A stretch of DNA of 64,000 nt from Streptomyces olivochromogenes (GTDB taxonomy: Bacteria; Actinomycetota; Actinomycetes; Streptomycetales; Streptomycetaceae), in NCBI RefSeq assembly GCF_001514115.1, contig NZ_KQ948456.1:62001-126000 (forward strand), read 5' to 3'. Of the stretch, positions 47,812 to 57,332 are shown one piece after another. Position 1 is the stretch's first letter. Each line of letters begins with the position of its first letter. The position numbers were made by a program, and so were the translations under genes. The notes beneath the pieces were generated by a model, which did no database searches, was not told the origin of the DNA, and was given only the letters and a program-made list of their open reading frames with translations.

Positions 47812-50800
47812 CTACCGCACCCCCACCGCCCGGATGACCTCCTGGCTCACCGAGCCGCCCCGGTCGTCCCGCGCGGAGGCCCGCAGGGAGATGAACTCCG
47901 CGCCGCGCGGCACGCTCAACGTCCCCTTCCAGGACGCCGCGCCGCCACCGCCCGACAGCGGGACCGGCTGCCACGACTTCCCGTCGTTGTAGGACACCTC
48001 CAGCTTCCCGCCCCCGATGGTTCCGGTGCCGGACGCGCCCTTCACGTACTCGGCGTGGATCCCCACCGGCACCCGGCCGCCGCGCACCGCGCCCGCGAGG
48101 TCGGTGTCGAGGTCGTAGCCGAGGTTGATGAGCGGCAGGAACGTCCAGCGGTCCGCGGGCGTGGCCGCCGAACGGAGGGTCCACTCGGAGTGCCCCTGGG
48201 TGGACAGGGTCCAGCGGTCGGGGTCGAGGGTGGTGTCCGTGACGACCTTGTAGGTGTGTTCGTCGGCGGGCGCGTCCCACACGTACGCGCCGGAGCTCTT
48301 GCGCCGGTCGACCAGGGTGCCGTCCTGGTACACGGACGTGAGCTGGGTCATCCCGGTGTCGTCGCTCCACACGTCGCCGAAGCCCGTGTGGTCGGGCCCG
48401 GAGTCGCCCCAGCCGGGCGTGTTGAACTGGATCTGGTTGCCCGCGCGCTCCTGTCCCCAGCCGAGCCCGGTGCCGAGCCACGCGTGCCAGACCGGCTTGA
48501 ACCAGTTCAGCGTCGCGTGCGAGCCCCCGCGGTAGTGGACGAGCCCACTGCGCTCCTCCAGTGTGCCCGCCCCGAGGTTCACGGACTCCATCCACGTCTG
48601 TCCGGTGCCCGTGGAGACGTAGTCGGTCCGCTCGGCGGGATAGTCGATCCGCTCCTGGAAGCCGATCCCGATGGGGAAGGCGTCGGTGACCGAGTAGCGG
48701 AACTCGCTGCCGGATACGGGCTTGACCGCGTGGAACCTGGTGCCCAGCACGGCGAGTTCACGCGCGCCCGGTTCGTACGTCAGGTCGCCGCGCGGAATGG
48801 CCCCCTCGTGCCCTTCCGAGAGGTCGTAGACGTACGGCGTGTTGCGCGTCCCGGTCATGTCGACATGCCCGGCGGCCCGCAGCCGTGCCGCGTCCGCCGC
48901 GTTCACCGTGGCGACCTGCAGCGGCCGGTCGGCGTAGTCGTCCGTGCCGAACCAGGCGTTGAGGCGCCCGGCGGCGCCGTCGGTGACGAACAGCGCCTTG
49001 GCGCCCGCGTCCTGGGCCGCCTGGGCGAGGGCGGTGGGCTCGACACCGTCGGCGAGTGTCGCGAGCACGGCCTTGCCGCTGACCCCGGTGAACGGTCCGG
49101 TCCCGACGTCCACCAGCGGCAGCTTGCTCCGGCCCTCGGTCAGGGCCGCGCCCGGCTGGGCGACGGCCTCACCGATGCCCTTCACCTCCAGCAACGGCTT
49201 CCCCAGCCGCCACACGGTCCGGTACTCGAAGGTGCCCTGGGTGACCTTCGCGGTCGGCGCGGCGAAGATGCTGTCGTACTTCACGGGCACCTGGACGGCG
49301 CCGAACTGGTCGGAGCCGCCCGCGTTCCGGTCGTACTCCATGAGCAGCTGCCGGGTCTCGGTCCGCCGCTCCACCTCGGCCCTGATCTCCCTCAGCTGCC
49401 GTCCGTCGAGGGTGACCTCGCGGTCCCGGTCGAGGGTGATCTCGGGCGCGGCGAGGAAGCCGAGCCCGAGCGAGTCGGCGCCGTGGCTGCCGTGCACGTC
49501 GAGGAAGGAGGTCAGGTTGTACGCCCCCGGCCTGAGCCGGAGTTTCAGGGTGCCGGAGTCGTCGACCGAGGCCGGGAACGGGTCCACGCCCGCCGCGAGT
49601 TGCTGCACCGCGAGGTAGGCGGCGGTCGGCTCGCCCGCGCGGTCCTTGACGTGGACGGTGAGCGTGTACCGCTCCTCCTCCTTCACCAGCCCGAACACGG
49701 TGTGCGCGACGGGCGTGCCGCCGACGGACGCGACGATCTGCCCGGAGGTGTCGCCCACGGGCGCCTTCGAGCCGTCGCCCGTCACGGTCGTCGACGCGCT
49801 GCCGTGCGCGGGCACGGTGAGCGCGGAGTCGGCGAGGGTGGCCACCCCGTCGGGGGCACCCCGCACGGCGAGGCTCAACTCGACTGAGCTGTCGGAGGAG
49901 TTGGTATAGGTCACGGTCTTCGTGACGGGCTTGTTCGCCTCGTACGGCCAGCCGTAGAAGCCGAGATCGGCGTTCCCGGTGGCGGTGACCTTCGCGTCGA
50001 TCGCGTCCGGCACGCTCACCCGGCCCGAGCCCAGCACGTAGGCGGACGCGTCGAGTTGCTTCGACGTCGACATCAGGGCGTCCTTGAGCTGGGCGCCGGT
50101 CCAGTCGGGGTGCTTCTCGGCGAGCAGGGCGGCCACACCGGCGACATGCGGCGTCGCCATCGACGTACCGCTCATGGAGGTGTAGTAGCCGCTGCCGGCG
50201 ACGAGCTGGGAGCGGGCGGCGAGGATGTCGACGCCGGGTGCGGACAGGTCGGGCTTGAGGGCGTTGTCGCCGTAGCGCGGTCCCGCGCTGGTGAAGTAGG
50301 CGGCCTGGTCGGCGGAGTCCACCGCGCCGACGGTCAGCGCGGCGTCGGCGGCGCCGGGCGAGCCGATGGAGGAGGGGGCGCCGGTGTTGCCCGCGGCGAC
50401 GACGAAGAGGGCGCCGGTCTCCTTGGACAGCGTGTTCACCGCCTGCGCCATGGGATCCGTGCCGTCACTCGCCTCGGTCGAGCCGAGGCTCATGGAGATC
50501 ACCTTGGCGTGCACGTCCCGCGCGGCCCACTCCATGCCCGCGATGATCTCCGAGTCGCTGCCCGAGCCCTCGTCGCTGAGTACCTTGCCGACGGCGAGCG
50601 TCGCGTCGGGCGCGACACCCCGCTCCTTGCCGTCGGAGGCGGCACCGCTGCCGCCGACCGTGGACGTCGTGTGCGTACCGTGCCCGTTGCGGTCGGCGAC
50701 CTCCTGCCCGTCGATGAAGCTCTTGCTGACGGAGACCCGTCCGGCCAGGTCGGGATGGTCGGCGTCCACACCCGTGTCGAGCACGGCGACCGTGACGCCC

Positions 50801-51429
50801 TTCCCGGTGAGCCCGGCCTCCCAGGCCTGCGGCGTACCGATCTGGGCGTTGCTCTCGGCCAGGTCGGCGTGCACGCGCCCGTCGAGCCAGACCTTGTCGA
50901 CCGTCCCGTCCTGCCGGGTGAGGGACTGCCAGAAGGTGCGCCCCTTGTCGGCGGCGACGGCGGCACCCCGGATGCTGGGCAGCGCGCGCTTCTGCTCGGC
51001 CCCGCGCAAGGCGGCCGCGCGCCCCTTCCCGTACGTCACGATCAGCGGCAGCTCGGCCGTCTTCCCGTCGGTGAGCCCCTGACGTATCAGCTCGCTCACG
51101 TCGAACAGCCGCCGGTCGAGGGTGCCCGCCCGCAGGTAGGGCAGCGCCTCGTCCGGTACGACGGTCACGGCGCCGTTCGTCACCTGGGTGCGGACCGCCC
51201 CCGTGGCCCCCCGGGGCCGCTCGACCGCGACCGTCTTCTTGCCGGCGCCGAGGTCGGTGACGGTCACCTTGTCGCCGGTGACGAGCGTGACGGTGTGGGT
51301 GGCGGAGGCGGTGCGCGTCGGGGCCGGGGCGGCCGCCTCGGCCGCGCCCGCCGGCCCCATGGGCAGTACGGCGAGCACGAGCCCGGCGGACAGCAGAGCC
51401 GCCCCCCGTCTGACTGGTCCTCTGGTCAT
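47812..51429 (-). CDS. Large secreted subtilisin-like (S8) serine protease
   Basis: A 1205-residue exported protease. Sec signal peptide 1-32 (ending GAAEA), propeptide region to about 195, S8 catalytic domain about 205-470 with Asp218 (VAVLDTGVDADHPD), His250 (RNGHGTHT), oxyanion Asn (AAGNTG) and Ser423 (SGTSMATPHVAG). Some 700 residues of beta-rich C-terminal domains follow, including Fn3-like NSSDSSVELSLAVRG and jelly-roll segments. Large multidomain streptomycete subtilisins are shed to digest external protein. It resembles the secreted protease adjacent to matB in S. coelicolor (SCO2446, from memory). GGAGAG precedes its ATG. Divergent from mbl. Confidence 0.95.
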   Translation of the reverse strand: MTRGPVRRGAALLSAGLVLAVLPMGPAGAAEAAAPAPTRTASATHTVTLVTGDKVTVTDLGAGKKTVAVERPRGATGAVRTQVTNGAVTVVPDEALPYLRAGTLDRRLFDVSELIRQGLTDGKTAELPLIVTYGKGRAAALRGAEQKRALPSIRGAAVAADKGRTFWQSLTRQDGTVDKVWLDGRVHADLAESNAQIGTPQAWEAGLTGKGVTVAVLDTGVDADHPDLAGRVSVSKSFIDGQEVADRNGHGTHTTSTVGGSGAASDGKERGVAPDATLAVGKVLSDEGSGSDSEIIAGMEWAARDVHAKVISMSLGSTEASDGTDPMAQAVNTLSKETGALFVVAAGNTGAPSSIGSPGAADAALTVGAVDSADQAAYFTSAGPRYGDNALKPDLSAPGVDILAARSQLVAGSGYYTSMSGTSMATPHVAGVAALLAEKHPDWTGAQLKDALMSTSKQLDASAYVLGSGRVSVPDAIDAKVTATGNADLGFYGWPYEANKPVTKTVTYTNSSDSSVELSLAVRGAPDGVATLADSALTVPAHGSASTTVTGDGSKAPVGDTSGQIVASVGGTPVAHTVFGLVKEEERYTLTVHVKDRAGEPTAAYLAVQQLAAGVDPFPASVDDSGTLKLRLRPGAYNLTSFLDVHGSHGADSLGLGFLAAPEITLDRDREVTLDGRQLREIRAEVERRTETRQLLMEYDRNAGGSDQFGAVQVPVKYDSIFAAPTAKVTQGTFEYRTVWRLGKPLLEVKGIGEAVAQPGAALTEGRSKLPLVDVGTGPFTGVSGKAVLATLADGVEPTALAQAAQDAGAKALFVTDGAAGRLNAWFGTDDYADRPLQVATVNAADAARLRAAGHVDMTGTRNTPYVYDLSEGHEGAIPRGDLTYEPGARELAVLGTRFHAVKPVSGSEFRYSVTDAFPIGIGFQERIDYPAERTDYVSTGTGQTWMESVNLGAGTLEERSGLVHYRGGSHATLNWFKPVWHAWLGTGLGWGQERAGNQIQFNTPGWGDSGPDHTGFGDVWSDDTGMTQLTSVYQDGTLVDRRKSSGAYVWDAPADEHTYKVVTDTTLDPDRWTLSTQGHSEWTLRSAATPADRWTFLPLINLGYDLDTDLAGAVRGGRVPVGIHAEYVKGASGTGTIGGGKLEVSYNDGKSWQPVPLSGGGGAASWKGTLSVPRGAEFISLRASARDDRGGSVSQEVIRAVGVR

Positions 51430-51529
51430 GGACGACCTCTCCTCGTCGGCACGTGGTGGCTCCGGTGCTGCGAAGAGTTTCGGGGGGCCGGTGGTGCGCG
51501 GGAGTTGACGGAGCCTGGCGAGAAACTGC

Positions 51530-51549
51530 CCTGGCGGGTTTCCGCCAGG
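51530..51549. promoter_or_regulatory. Palindrome in the protease/mbl intergenic region
   Basis: CCTGGCGG (51530-51537) and CCGCCAGG (51542-51549) are perfect arms with a GTTT centre. It lies 24 bp after a TTGACG box (51505-51510), in the 297-bp gap between divergent genes. Operator or small hairpin; no promoter pair confirmed. The rest of the gap shows no gene. Confidence 0.4.
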
Positions 51550-51726
51550 CCGCCGGGATCACGCATCGGGACAAGACCGCCCAACCGGCATCCGGACAGG
51601 ACCACCCATCCAGCGGCACCCCGCCCGGCCCCCCACAAAAGGCGCCTGGTCCGGCGCCCGTCCACGATGCGAGGAAGGACCGCCACCCGGCGGAGTCCCC
51701 ACGGTCTGCTCTCGAGAGGACCTGCC

Positions 51727-52764
51727 ATGACCGCCAGCCTCGAGCGGTTGCGCCGCTGTCACTTCGCCGTCGACCTGGGCGCGGCCCGGACCCGGGTGTA
51801 TGTGAAGGGCGCGGGGCTGGTCGTCGATCAGCCGAGTGTCGCCGCGATCAACACCAGGAACGGCGCCCTGATCGCGGTCGGCGAGTTCGCGGAGAAGATG
51901 ACGGGCCGTACCCCCGACTACATCCGGGTCATGCGGCCGGTGTCCGGCGGCACGGTCGTCGACATCGAGATGGCCCAGCGCATGCTGCGCCAGCTGCTCG
52001 GCGACAAGGTCCGCCGCGCCCTGCGCCGCAAGCCCCGGCTGCGCGCCGCGGCCTGCACCCCGCACGACGCGGACCCGCTGGCGCAACGCGCCGCGATCGA
52101 GACGCTGGTCGGGCTGGGGGCGCGGCGGGTCGAGCTGGTCGACACACTGATCGCCGCCGCCGTCGGGTGCGGGCTGCCCGTCGAACGGCCGGAAGCCACC
52201 ATGATCATGGTGTGCGGGGCGGCCGCCACCCAGGTCGCGGTGCTGTCGCTGGGGTCCATCGTGACCGCCGAGCGCATTCCGGTGGGCGGCGAGGCCGTCG
52301 ACCGCGCGATCGTGCAGCACCTGCGCCACCAGCACGAGCTGATGCTTCCTTCGCAGTCGGTGCGGCCCCTGCAGCTCGCCCTCTCCGGCAACGGGCTCAC
52401 CCCGCACGGCCCGGCGTCCACGGAGATCCACGGGCGGGACGTGGCGACCGGCCTCGCCCGGTCCGTACAGGTCGACACCGCCGCCGTACGCGATGCCATC
52501 CAGACCCCGCTGACCGCCGTACTGGACGGGATCGGGAAGGTGCTGCGGGCCTGCCCGCCCGACCTGGTGGCCGACCTCGCCGACCGCGGCATCATGATGG
52601 TCGGCGGCAGCGCGCTGCTGCCGGGCCTCGACCAGATGCTGCGGCAGGCGACGGGCATGCCGGTGCACATCGCCGAGCGTCCCGACGTGTGCGCGGTGCA
52701 GGGCCTGGGCTACATGCTGGAGGGCAAGATCGAGCCGCTGACGCTGGACCCGCTGGCGCTGTGA
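51727..52764 (+). CDS. mbl: MreB-like cytoskeletal ATPase Mbl
   Basis: A 345-residue actin-fold protein. Phosphate 1 is in HFAVDLGAARTRVYVKG (residues 12-28), connect/phosphate 2 in EATMIMVCGAAATQVAVLSLG, adenosine motif in IMMVGGSALLPGLDQML (about 290). The Gly of the DxGxxxT phosphate-1 loop is kept but the Thr/Ser position reads R-T. This matches the streptomycete Mbl (SCO2451 type), diverged from MreB and involved with spore-wall synthesis. GAGAGGA precedes ATG 51727. No mreC, mreD or pbp gene follows, unlike the mre cluster. Confidence 0.9.
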   Translation: MTASLERLRRCHFAVDLGAARTRVYVKGAGLVVDQPSVAAINTRNGALIAVGEFAEKMTGRTPDYIRVMRPVSGGTVVDIEMAQRMLRQLLGDKVRRALRRKPRLRAAACTPHDADPLAQRAAIETLVGLGARRVELVDTLIAAAVGCGLPVERPEATMIMVCGAAATQVAVLSLGSIVTAERIPVGGEAVDRAIVQHLRHQHELMLPSQSVRPLQLALSGNGLTPHGPASTEIHGRDVATGLARSVQVDTAAVRDAIQTPLTAVLDGIGKVLRACPPDLVADLADRGIMMVGGSALLPGLDQMLRQATGMPVHIAERPDVCAVQGLGYMLEGKIEPLTLDPLAL

Positions 52765-52792
52765 CGGCCGGGCCCCGGAACAGGTCCCCGGT

Positions 52793-54277
52793 ATGCACGA
52801 TCCGGTCCCCCGCCTGCCGTCGCTCCTGGAAGCCGTCCTCAGCGTCGGCACCGACCTCGAACTGCGGGCCACGCTCCAGCACATCGTGGACGCCGCCGCC
52901 GAGCTCACGGAGGCCCGGTACGCGGCGCTGGACATGACCGATCCGGGACGGGACGGCCTCAGGGGGATCCGTACGGCGCAACGGCCCGAGCCGCCGGAGC
53001 CGCCGACGCCACCGGAGTCGCCGGAACCCCCGGAACCCCCAAAACCACCGGAGTCGCCGGGCCCACCGGAGCCGTCGGAGCTGGTCGTGCCGATCCACGT
53101 CGACGGCGAGGTCTTCGGCGACCTGCGCCTCGCCGGGAAGCGCGACGGCCCGTTCACGGACGAGGACGAGCAACTCGTACGGGTCCTGGCGACCCAGGCC
53201 GGCATCGCGATCGGCAACGCCCGCCTGTACGAGACGGCGCGGCAGCGCGAGCGCTGGATCGAGGGCGCGGCGGCCGTCACCACCGCGCTGCTCAGCGGCG
53301 AGGGCGCCGCCGACGCGCTGATGACGGTCGCCGAACGGGCCCGGCGCCTGGCCGAGGCCTCGGCCGGTGTCATCCTCCAGCCCACCGGGGACGGCGGCAT
53401 GGAGATCGTGACCGCCTCCACGCTCGACGACCCCGGTGACATCGTCGGCACCGTGATCGAGCCGGGCAGTCCCGTCCTCGAACAACTCCTCGGCGGGGAG
53501 CCGGTGTTCATCGAGGACTCGGCGACCGACCCCCGGATGACCACGCACGTACGGCACCGGTTCGGGCCGAGCATGATGCTGCCGCTCCAGGCCGGCGGCC
53601 GCCTCCTCGGCACGCTCGCCCTCCCCCGCCGGCGCGGCGGCCGTCCGTACACCGCGGTGGAGCGGCTGCTCGCCACCCAGTTCGCCTCACAGGCCGCGCT
53701 GGCGCTGGTGCACGCCGAGGACCAGCACAGCAGGGAGCGGCTCGCGGTCTACGAGGACCGCGACCGGATCGCCCGCGACCTGCACGACCTCGTCGTCCAA
53801 CGGCTGTTCGCGACCGGCATGATGCTGGAGTCCACCCAGCGCAGGAGCGCCGGAACGGGCGATACGGACAAGGAAGTGCACGCGATGCTCGGCCGTGCCG
53901 TCGACGAACTCCAGTCCACCATCCAGGAGGTCCGCACGGCGATCTTCGCGCTCCAGCAGCCGCCGGCCGACGCCCCCACCACCTTCCGCGGCAAGGTCCT
54001 GCGCGAGGCGGCGGGCGCGGCCGCGGTGCTGGGATTCCAGCCGTCCGCCCGGTTCACCGGCGCGGTGGAGAACCGTCTCGCGGAGCCCGTCGCCGGACGG
54101 CTGCTCACCGCACTGCGCCGCGCCCTGGCCGCCGCCTCCCGCCGCGCCGGTGTCTCCCGCGTCGAGATCACGGTCGACGTGACGGCGCCTCTCCCCGACG
54201 GACGCCCCGGGGTCCGTCTGACGGTCTTCGACGACGGCGGCGCGGGGACGACGGTCACCTGGCAGTCGCCCCTGTGA
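52793..54277 (+). CDS. GAF-domain sensor kinase with degenerate ATPase end
   Basis: A 494-residue DevS/NarL-partner-type protein: two GAF domains (about 10-145 and 165-305), then a HisKA_3 helix with phospho-acceptor His331 (RIARDLHDLVVQRLFATGM). The first GAF carries an unusual PEPPEPP-rich insert of about 30 residues (52986-53082). The final 80 residues resemble HATPase_c but lack the N-box Asn (ALAAASRRAG where NAxxH is expected) and end soon after VFDDGGAGTT, so ATP binding is doubtful. No response regulator adjoins. Starts 28 bp after mbl, so likely co-transcribed. Confidence 0.88.
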   Translation: MHDPVPRLPSLLEAVLSVGTDLELRATLQHIVDAAAELTEARYAALDMTDPGRDGLRGIRTAQRPEPPEPPTPPESPEPPEPPKPPESPGPPEPSELVVPIHVDGEVFGDLRLAGKRDGPFTDEDEQLVRVLATQAGIAIGNARLYETARQRERWIEGAAAVTTALLSGEGAADALMTVAERARRLAEASAGVILQPTGDGGMEIVTASTLDDPGDIVGTVIEPGSPVLEQLLGGEPVFIEDSATDPRMTTHVRHRFGPSMMLPLQAGGRLLGTLALPRRRGGRPYTAVERLLATQFASQAALALVHAEDQHSRERLAVYEDRDRIARDLHDLVVQRLFATGMMLESTQRRSAGTGDTDKEVHAMLGRAVDELQSTIQEVRTAIFALQQPPADAPTTFRGKVLREAAGAAAVLGFQPSARFTGAVENRLAEPVAGRLLTALRRALAAASRRAGVSRVEITVDVTAPLPDGRPGVRLTVFDDGGAGTTVTWQSPL

Positions 54278-54370
54278 GTCGCGTCCGCAACTCACTTGAC
54301 GTCCCCTCAGGGCCTCCGTAGCGTCGCAGCCCGTACGCCCACATGACCAATATTCACATCCGAGGACGGG

Positions 54371-55126
54371 ATGGCCATGACTCAGCGACGTGTGGTGGTG
54401 TCCGGCGGCGGTACCGGGATCGGCCTGGCGACGGCGGAGGCGTTCGCCGCCGACGGGGACCGGGTGGTGCTCCTCGGCCGCCGCGAGGACGTGTTGCACA
54501 AGGCGGCCGACACCTTGAACGGCCAGTACGGCGAGTCGACGGCGAGCTGGTGCGCGGCTGACCTCGCCGACCCCGAACAGGTGGGCCGGGCAAGGGAGTT
54601 CATCACGGCGGACGAGACCCCGGTGGACGTGCTGGTGGCCAACGCGGGCGGCAACGTGGCCCGTGAGCCCGACGGCACGCTCGCCTCCCTCGCGGACAGC
54701 TACCGCGACAACTTCGACGCCAATGTACTGACCGCGGTCCTGCTCACCGAGGCCCTGCTCCCCCACATGCGCCGCCCCGGCGGCCGTATCGTGCAGCTCT
54801 CCTCCATCGCCTCGCTGCGCGGGCCCGGCTCGTACGGCGGTTCCAAGGCCTGGGTCAACACATACACCTACGCCCTCGCGCAGCGCGTCGGCCCCGAGGG
54901 CATCACCGTGAACGCGGTCGCCCCCGGTTTCGTCGGCGACACGGAGTTCTTCGGCGCCCGCGCGACACCGGAGTTCATCGCCTCCCGGGTCGGCCAGACC
55001 CTGACCGGCAAGCCGGGCCACCCCTCCGAGATCGCCGCCGCCGTCCGGTACGTGGCGTCACCGGAGGCGGCGTACCTGACGGGGCAGCTGCTGCACATCA
55101 ACGGGGGCGCGGCGCTGGGCCGTTAG
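54371..55126 (+). CDS. SDR-family oxidoreductase (FabG-like)
   Basis: A 251-residue classical short-chain dehydrogenase/reductase. Cofactor loop VVVSGGGTGIGLATAEAF (about 9-26), ADLADPE, NAGGN, catalytic Ser in QLSSIASLRG and a YGGSKAW motif (Tyr/Lys about 157-161), ending LTGQLLHINGG. Substrate unknown; FabG-like ketoreductases and sugar/alcohol dehydrogenases share this pattern. ACGGG-type weak ribosome site before ATG 54371. Converges with a second SDR gene. Confidence 0.93.
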   Translation: MAMTQRRVVVSGGGTGIGLATAEAFAADGDRVVLLGRREDVLHKAADTLNGQYGESTASWCAADLADPEQVGRAREFITADETPVDVLVANAGGNVAREPDGTLASLADSYRDNFDANVLTAVLLTEALLPHMRRPGGRIVQLSSIASLRGPGSYGGSKAWVNTYTYALAQRVGPEGITVNAVAPGFVGDTEFFGARATPEFIASRVGQTLTGKPGHPSEIAAAVRYVASPEAAYLTGQLLHINGGAALGR

Positions 55127-55141
55127 GGCCTGTCCTTCGGA

Positions 55142-55897
55142 TCAGGCCTGGGACGCCCGGACGGGCGGGCGCGGCGTCACGGTCACCTCCGGGATGGTGC
55201 CGCCGCAGCGCAGCACGACGTCGAGGACGCGGAGGAACTCCTCCACGTCGAGCAGGGAACCCGTCAGATAGCCGCGCTGCCGCCAGACCGGGTAGACCTG
55301 GGCCGCGTACTCCCGGTCCCAGCCGTCGTTGAACCCGGTCCTGGAGTCCCCTTCCCCGCCCGCGCAGTCCCCGACCACGAACCGGGTGAAGCCCACGCCC
55401 GGATGCTCGACGCGGAAGGCCTCGACGAGCTTCTCCAGGGCCGCCTTGCTCACGTGGTAGGCCGCGAACCCCGGCCAGGACGGCGTGAGCGAGCCGCCGA
55501 TGGAGGACAGATAGGCGGCGACCCCGCCCGACTTCGTCAGATGCGGGAGCGCTGCGCTCGTGACCAGCGCCGCGCCGATCACATTGGTGTCCATGGCGCG
55601 GCGCCAGGCGTCGGCGTCGAGCTTCTCGACCGGGGCGAGGGGGCCGATGCCGGTGGCGTAGACGAGCGCGTCGATGCCGCCCAGCCCGGCGGCGGCCTCC
55701 TCGACCGCCGCCCGGCAGGACGACTCGTCGGTCACGTCACAGGCGACGGCGAGCGCGTCCGGGCCCGCCTCCTTCGCCGCGTCGACCAGTCGGTCGCGCC
55801 GGCGTGCCAGCAGGGCGACCCGGTCGCCGCGGCGCCCCAGGTCGACCCCGATGCACCGGCCCAGTCCACTCGACGCCCCGACCACGACAGCCTTCAT
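55142..55897 (-). CDS. SDR-family oxidoreductase
   Basis: A 251-residue SDR. Cofactor loop VVVGASSGLGRCIGVDLG (about 4-21), ACDVTDES, catalytic SSIGG and YHVSKAALEKLVEAF (Tyr/Lys about 153-157). The C-terminal half is unlike FabG, ending in a long GYLTGSLLDVEEFLRVLDVVLR helix. Gene 15 bp from the other SDR stop, opposite strand. Substrate unknown. Confidence 0.92.
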   Translation of the reverse strand: MKAVVVGASSGLGRCIGVDLGRRGDRVALLARRRDRLVDAAKEAGPDALAVACDVTDESSCRAAVEEAAAGLGGIDALVYATGIGPLAPVEKLDADAWRRAMDTNVIGAALVTSAALPHLTKSGGVAAYLSSIGGSLTPSWPGFAAYHVSKAALEKLVEAFRVEHPGVGFTRFVVGDCAGGEGDSRTGFNDGWDREYAAQVYPVWRQRGYLTGSLLDVEEFLRVLDVVLRCGGTIPEVTVTPRPPVRASQA

Positions 55898-55987
55898 GCC
55901 AGAACCTCATTCTCAGTATCCGACAATCCCCTTCCGCCGCTTCTATCACGAGTCGGGGCCGATGGGCAGACCCCCTGCAACGCCTCT

Positions 55988-56905
55988 CTACGCGCTCGCG
56001 CGCAGATACCCCGAGTTCGCCACCTGCCCGAGGAACGTCAGCCGGGTGTCCGTCGCCATGTGCTTGTCGAAGGCCTCCTTGATACCGGGCCACTTCGGGT
56101 GCCCGAAGTCGTCGAGTACGACGATTCCGCCGGGCGCGACGATCTGCTCGGCCCACTCCAGGTCCGCGGCGACACCGGAGGCGGAGTGGTCACCGTCGAC
56201 GATGATCACCCCGTAGGAACGGTCGGAGACCAGGGCGCGCACCTCGGGGTCCTCGGAGAAGCCCTGCTGGACGCGGGCCGCGGCACCGGCCGCGCCGACC
56301 AGGGCCAGATTGGCGCGCACCGCGGCGCCGCGCACGGGGGTGCCCGTCGGGTCGGCCCCCTCGGTGGTGCCGGGCTGCAACTGCAGGCCCGCGAGCGGGT
56401 CGACGATCGTCAGACGCGGATCGCGTCCCGCGCGCTCCATCATCCGGATCAGGGCCGCGCCGAACATCCCGTACAGGGTGCCGATCTCGAGGATCTCGTC
56501 GTTCGGCGGGTCGAGCAGCGGGACGGCGGAGAGCTTGCCGCAGATGTTCATGGTGCCGCCGGCGATCCGGCCGACGCCGAGCGCCTCCAGGGCGATGAGC
56601 AGCCGGAACGCCTGGGAGATGTTTCGCTCCGCCCCGCTCCTGTCTCCGCTCACCTGCGCCAACTCCTCGATGGCGCGGTCGAGGTGGATCTGGGCCGGCA
56701 TGCGCGACACGCCGCGCCCCGTCCCGTCGATCAGCAACTCGAGGGGGCGCTGACGGTTGCGCAGTGTCGCCAGCTCGCGCTGGAGTCCGCCTTCGGATCC
56801 GTCCCCGATGGCGCGGCGGATCTGGCGTTCGATGCGCTGATCGATGAGGTCGGCGATCGGACGCAGGGCGCGCCTGGCGGTCTTGGTGGTGAGGAACGCT
56901 CGCAT
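55988..56905 (-). CDS. SAM-dependent methyltransferase (Methyltransf_24-like)
   Basis: A 305-residue protein. The first 100 residues are helical and basic (KTARRALRPIADLIDQRIERQIRRAIG). The methyltransferase core has DEILEIGTLYGMFGAALIRM (motif I, about 140), LTIVDPLAG, YGVIIVDGDHSASGVAADLEWA and IVAPGGIVVLDDF. This is the type-24/cephalosporin-hydroxylase-like arrangement. ATG 56905 begins the basic helix; ribosome site weak (GAGGG at 14 bp). No partner in cluster. Confidence 0.87.
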   Translation of the reverse strand: MRAFLTTKTARRALRPIADLIDQRIERQIRRAIGDGSEGGLQRELATLRNRQRPLELLIDGTGRGVSRMPAQIHLDRAIEELAQVSGDRSGAERNISQAFRLLIALEALGVGRIAGGTMNICGKLSAVPLLDPPNDEILEIGTLYGMFGAALIRMMERAGRDPRLTIVDPLAGLQLQPGTTEGADPTGTPVRGAAVRANLALVGAAGAAARVQQGFSEDPEVRALVSDRSYGVIIVDGDHSASGVAADLEWAEQIVAPGGIVVLDDFGHPKWPGIKEAFDKHMATDTRLTFLGQVANSGYLRASA

Positions 56906-57332
56906 GGCTCTTTGACCCTCGCAGGTATAGGAGAAGTGCTGCGTACGCGGGGGGACAGAAGGTGCGCACACCCTGATGACGACCGGCTGCGCAGTGGGGA
57001 TCCAACGCCCAAAGGACGGTAAAGCGTAAACGTCCCACAGATAAATCACAGCGAACACCGGCCCCCCAAAAGGGAACGTGTGAATGATGCTTGGGCCACG
57101 GGAGGGTTACGTGTGCAGATATGCACCGCGCCGCCAGCTGAATGACGGGTCAGGAGGGGCCGGGGGTCACGGAGCGGGGTCGCGCCGCGACGCCCCGCGT
57201 CGGTGGATCTTCCTCGTAACGTAGGGCTCTCCCCGTCATCCACCGCCGCGTCATCCATCTCCCTCGTCACCTGCCTCTCCCTCCTCCGCCTCCCCCGTCA
57301 TCCACCTCCCCCGACTCCACGAGGACCCGCTC
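56906..57332. other. 427-bp intergenic region between divergent genes
   Basis: No gene is supported. The left part (57010-57060) is AT-richer than surroundings and may hold the promoter of the methyltransferase gene. The right part is a pyrimidine-rich leader before the dehydrogenase ATG in which CCGTCATCCACC occurs twice (57233-57244, 57295-57306). Confidence 0.45.

Noticed and set aside
47239..49887. Plus-strand frame of about 880 codons opposite the subtilisin gene
   Set aside because: The minus strand has a full S8 catalytic triad; the plus frame has no motif.
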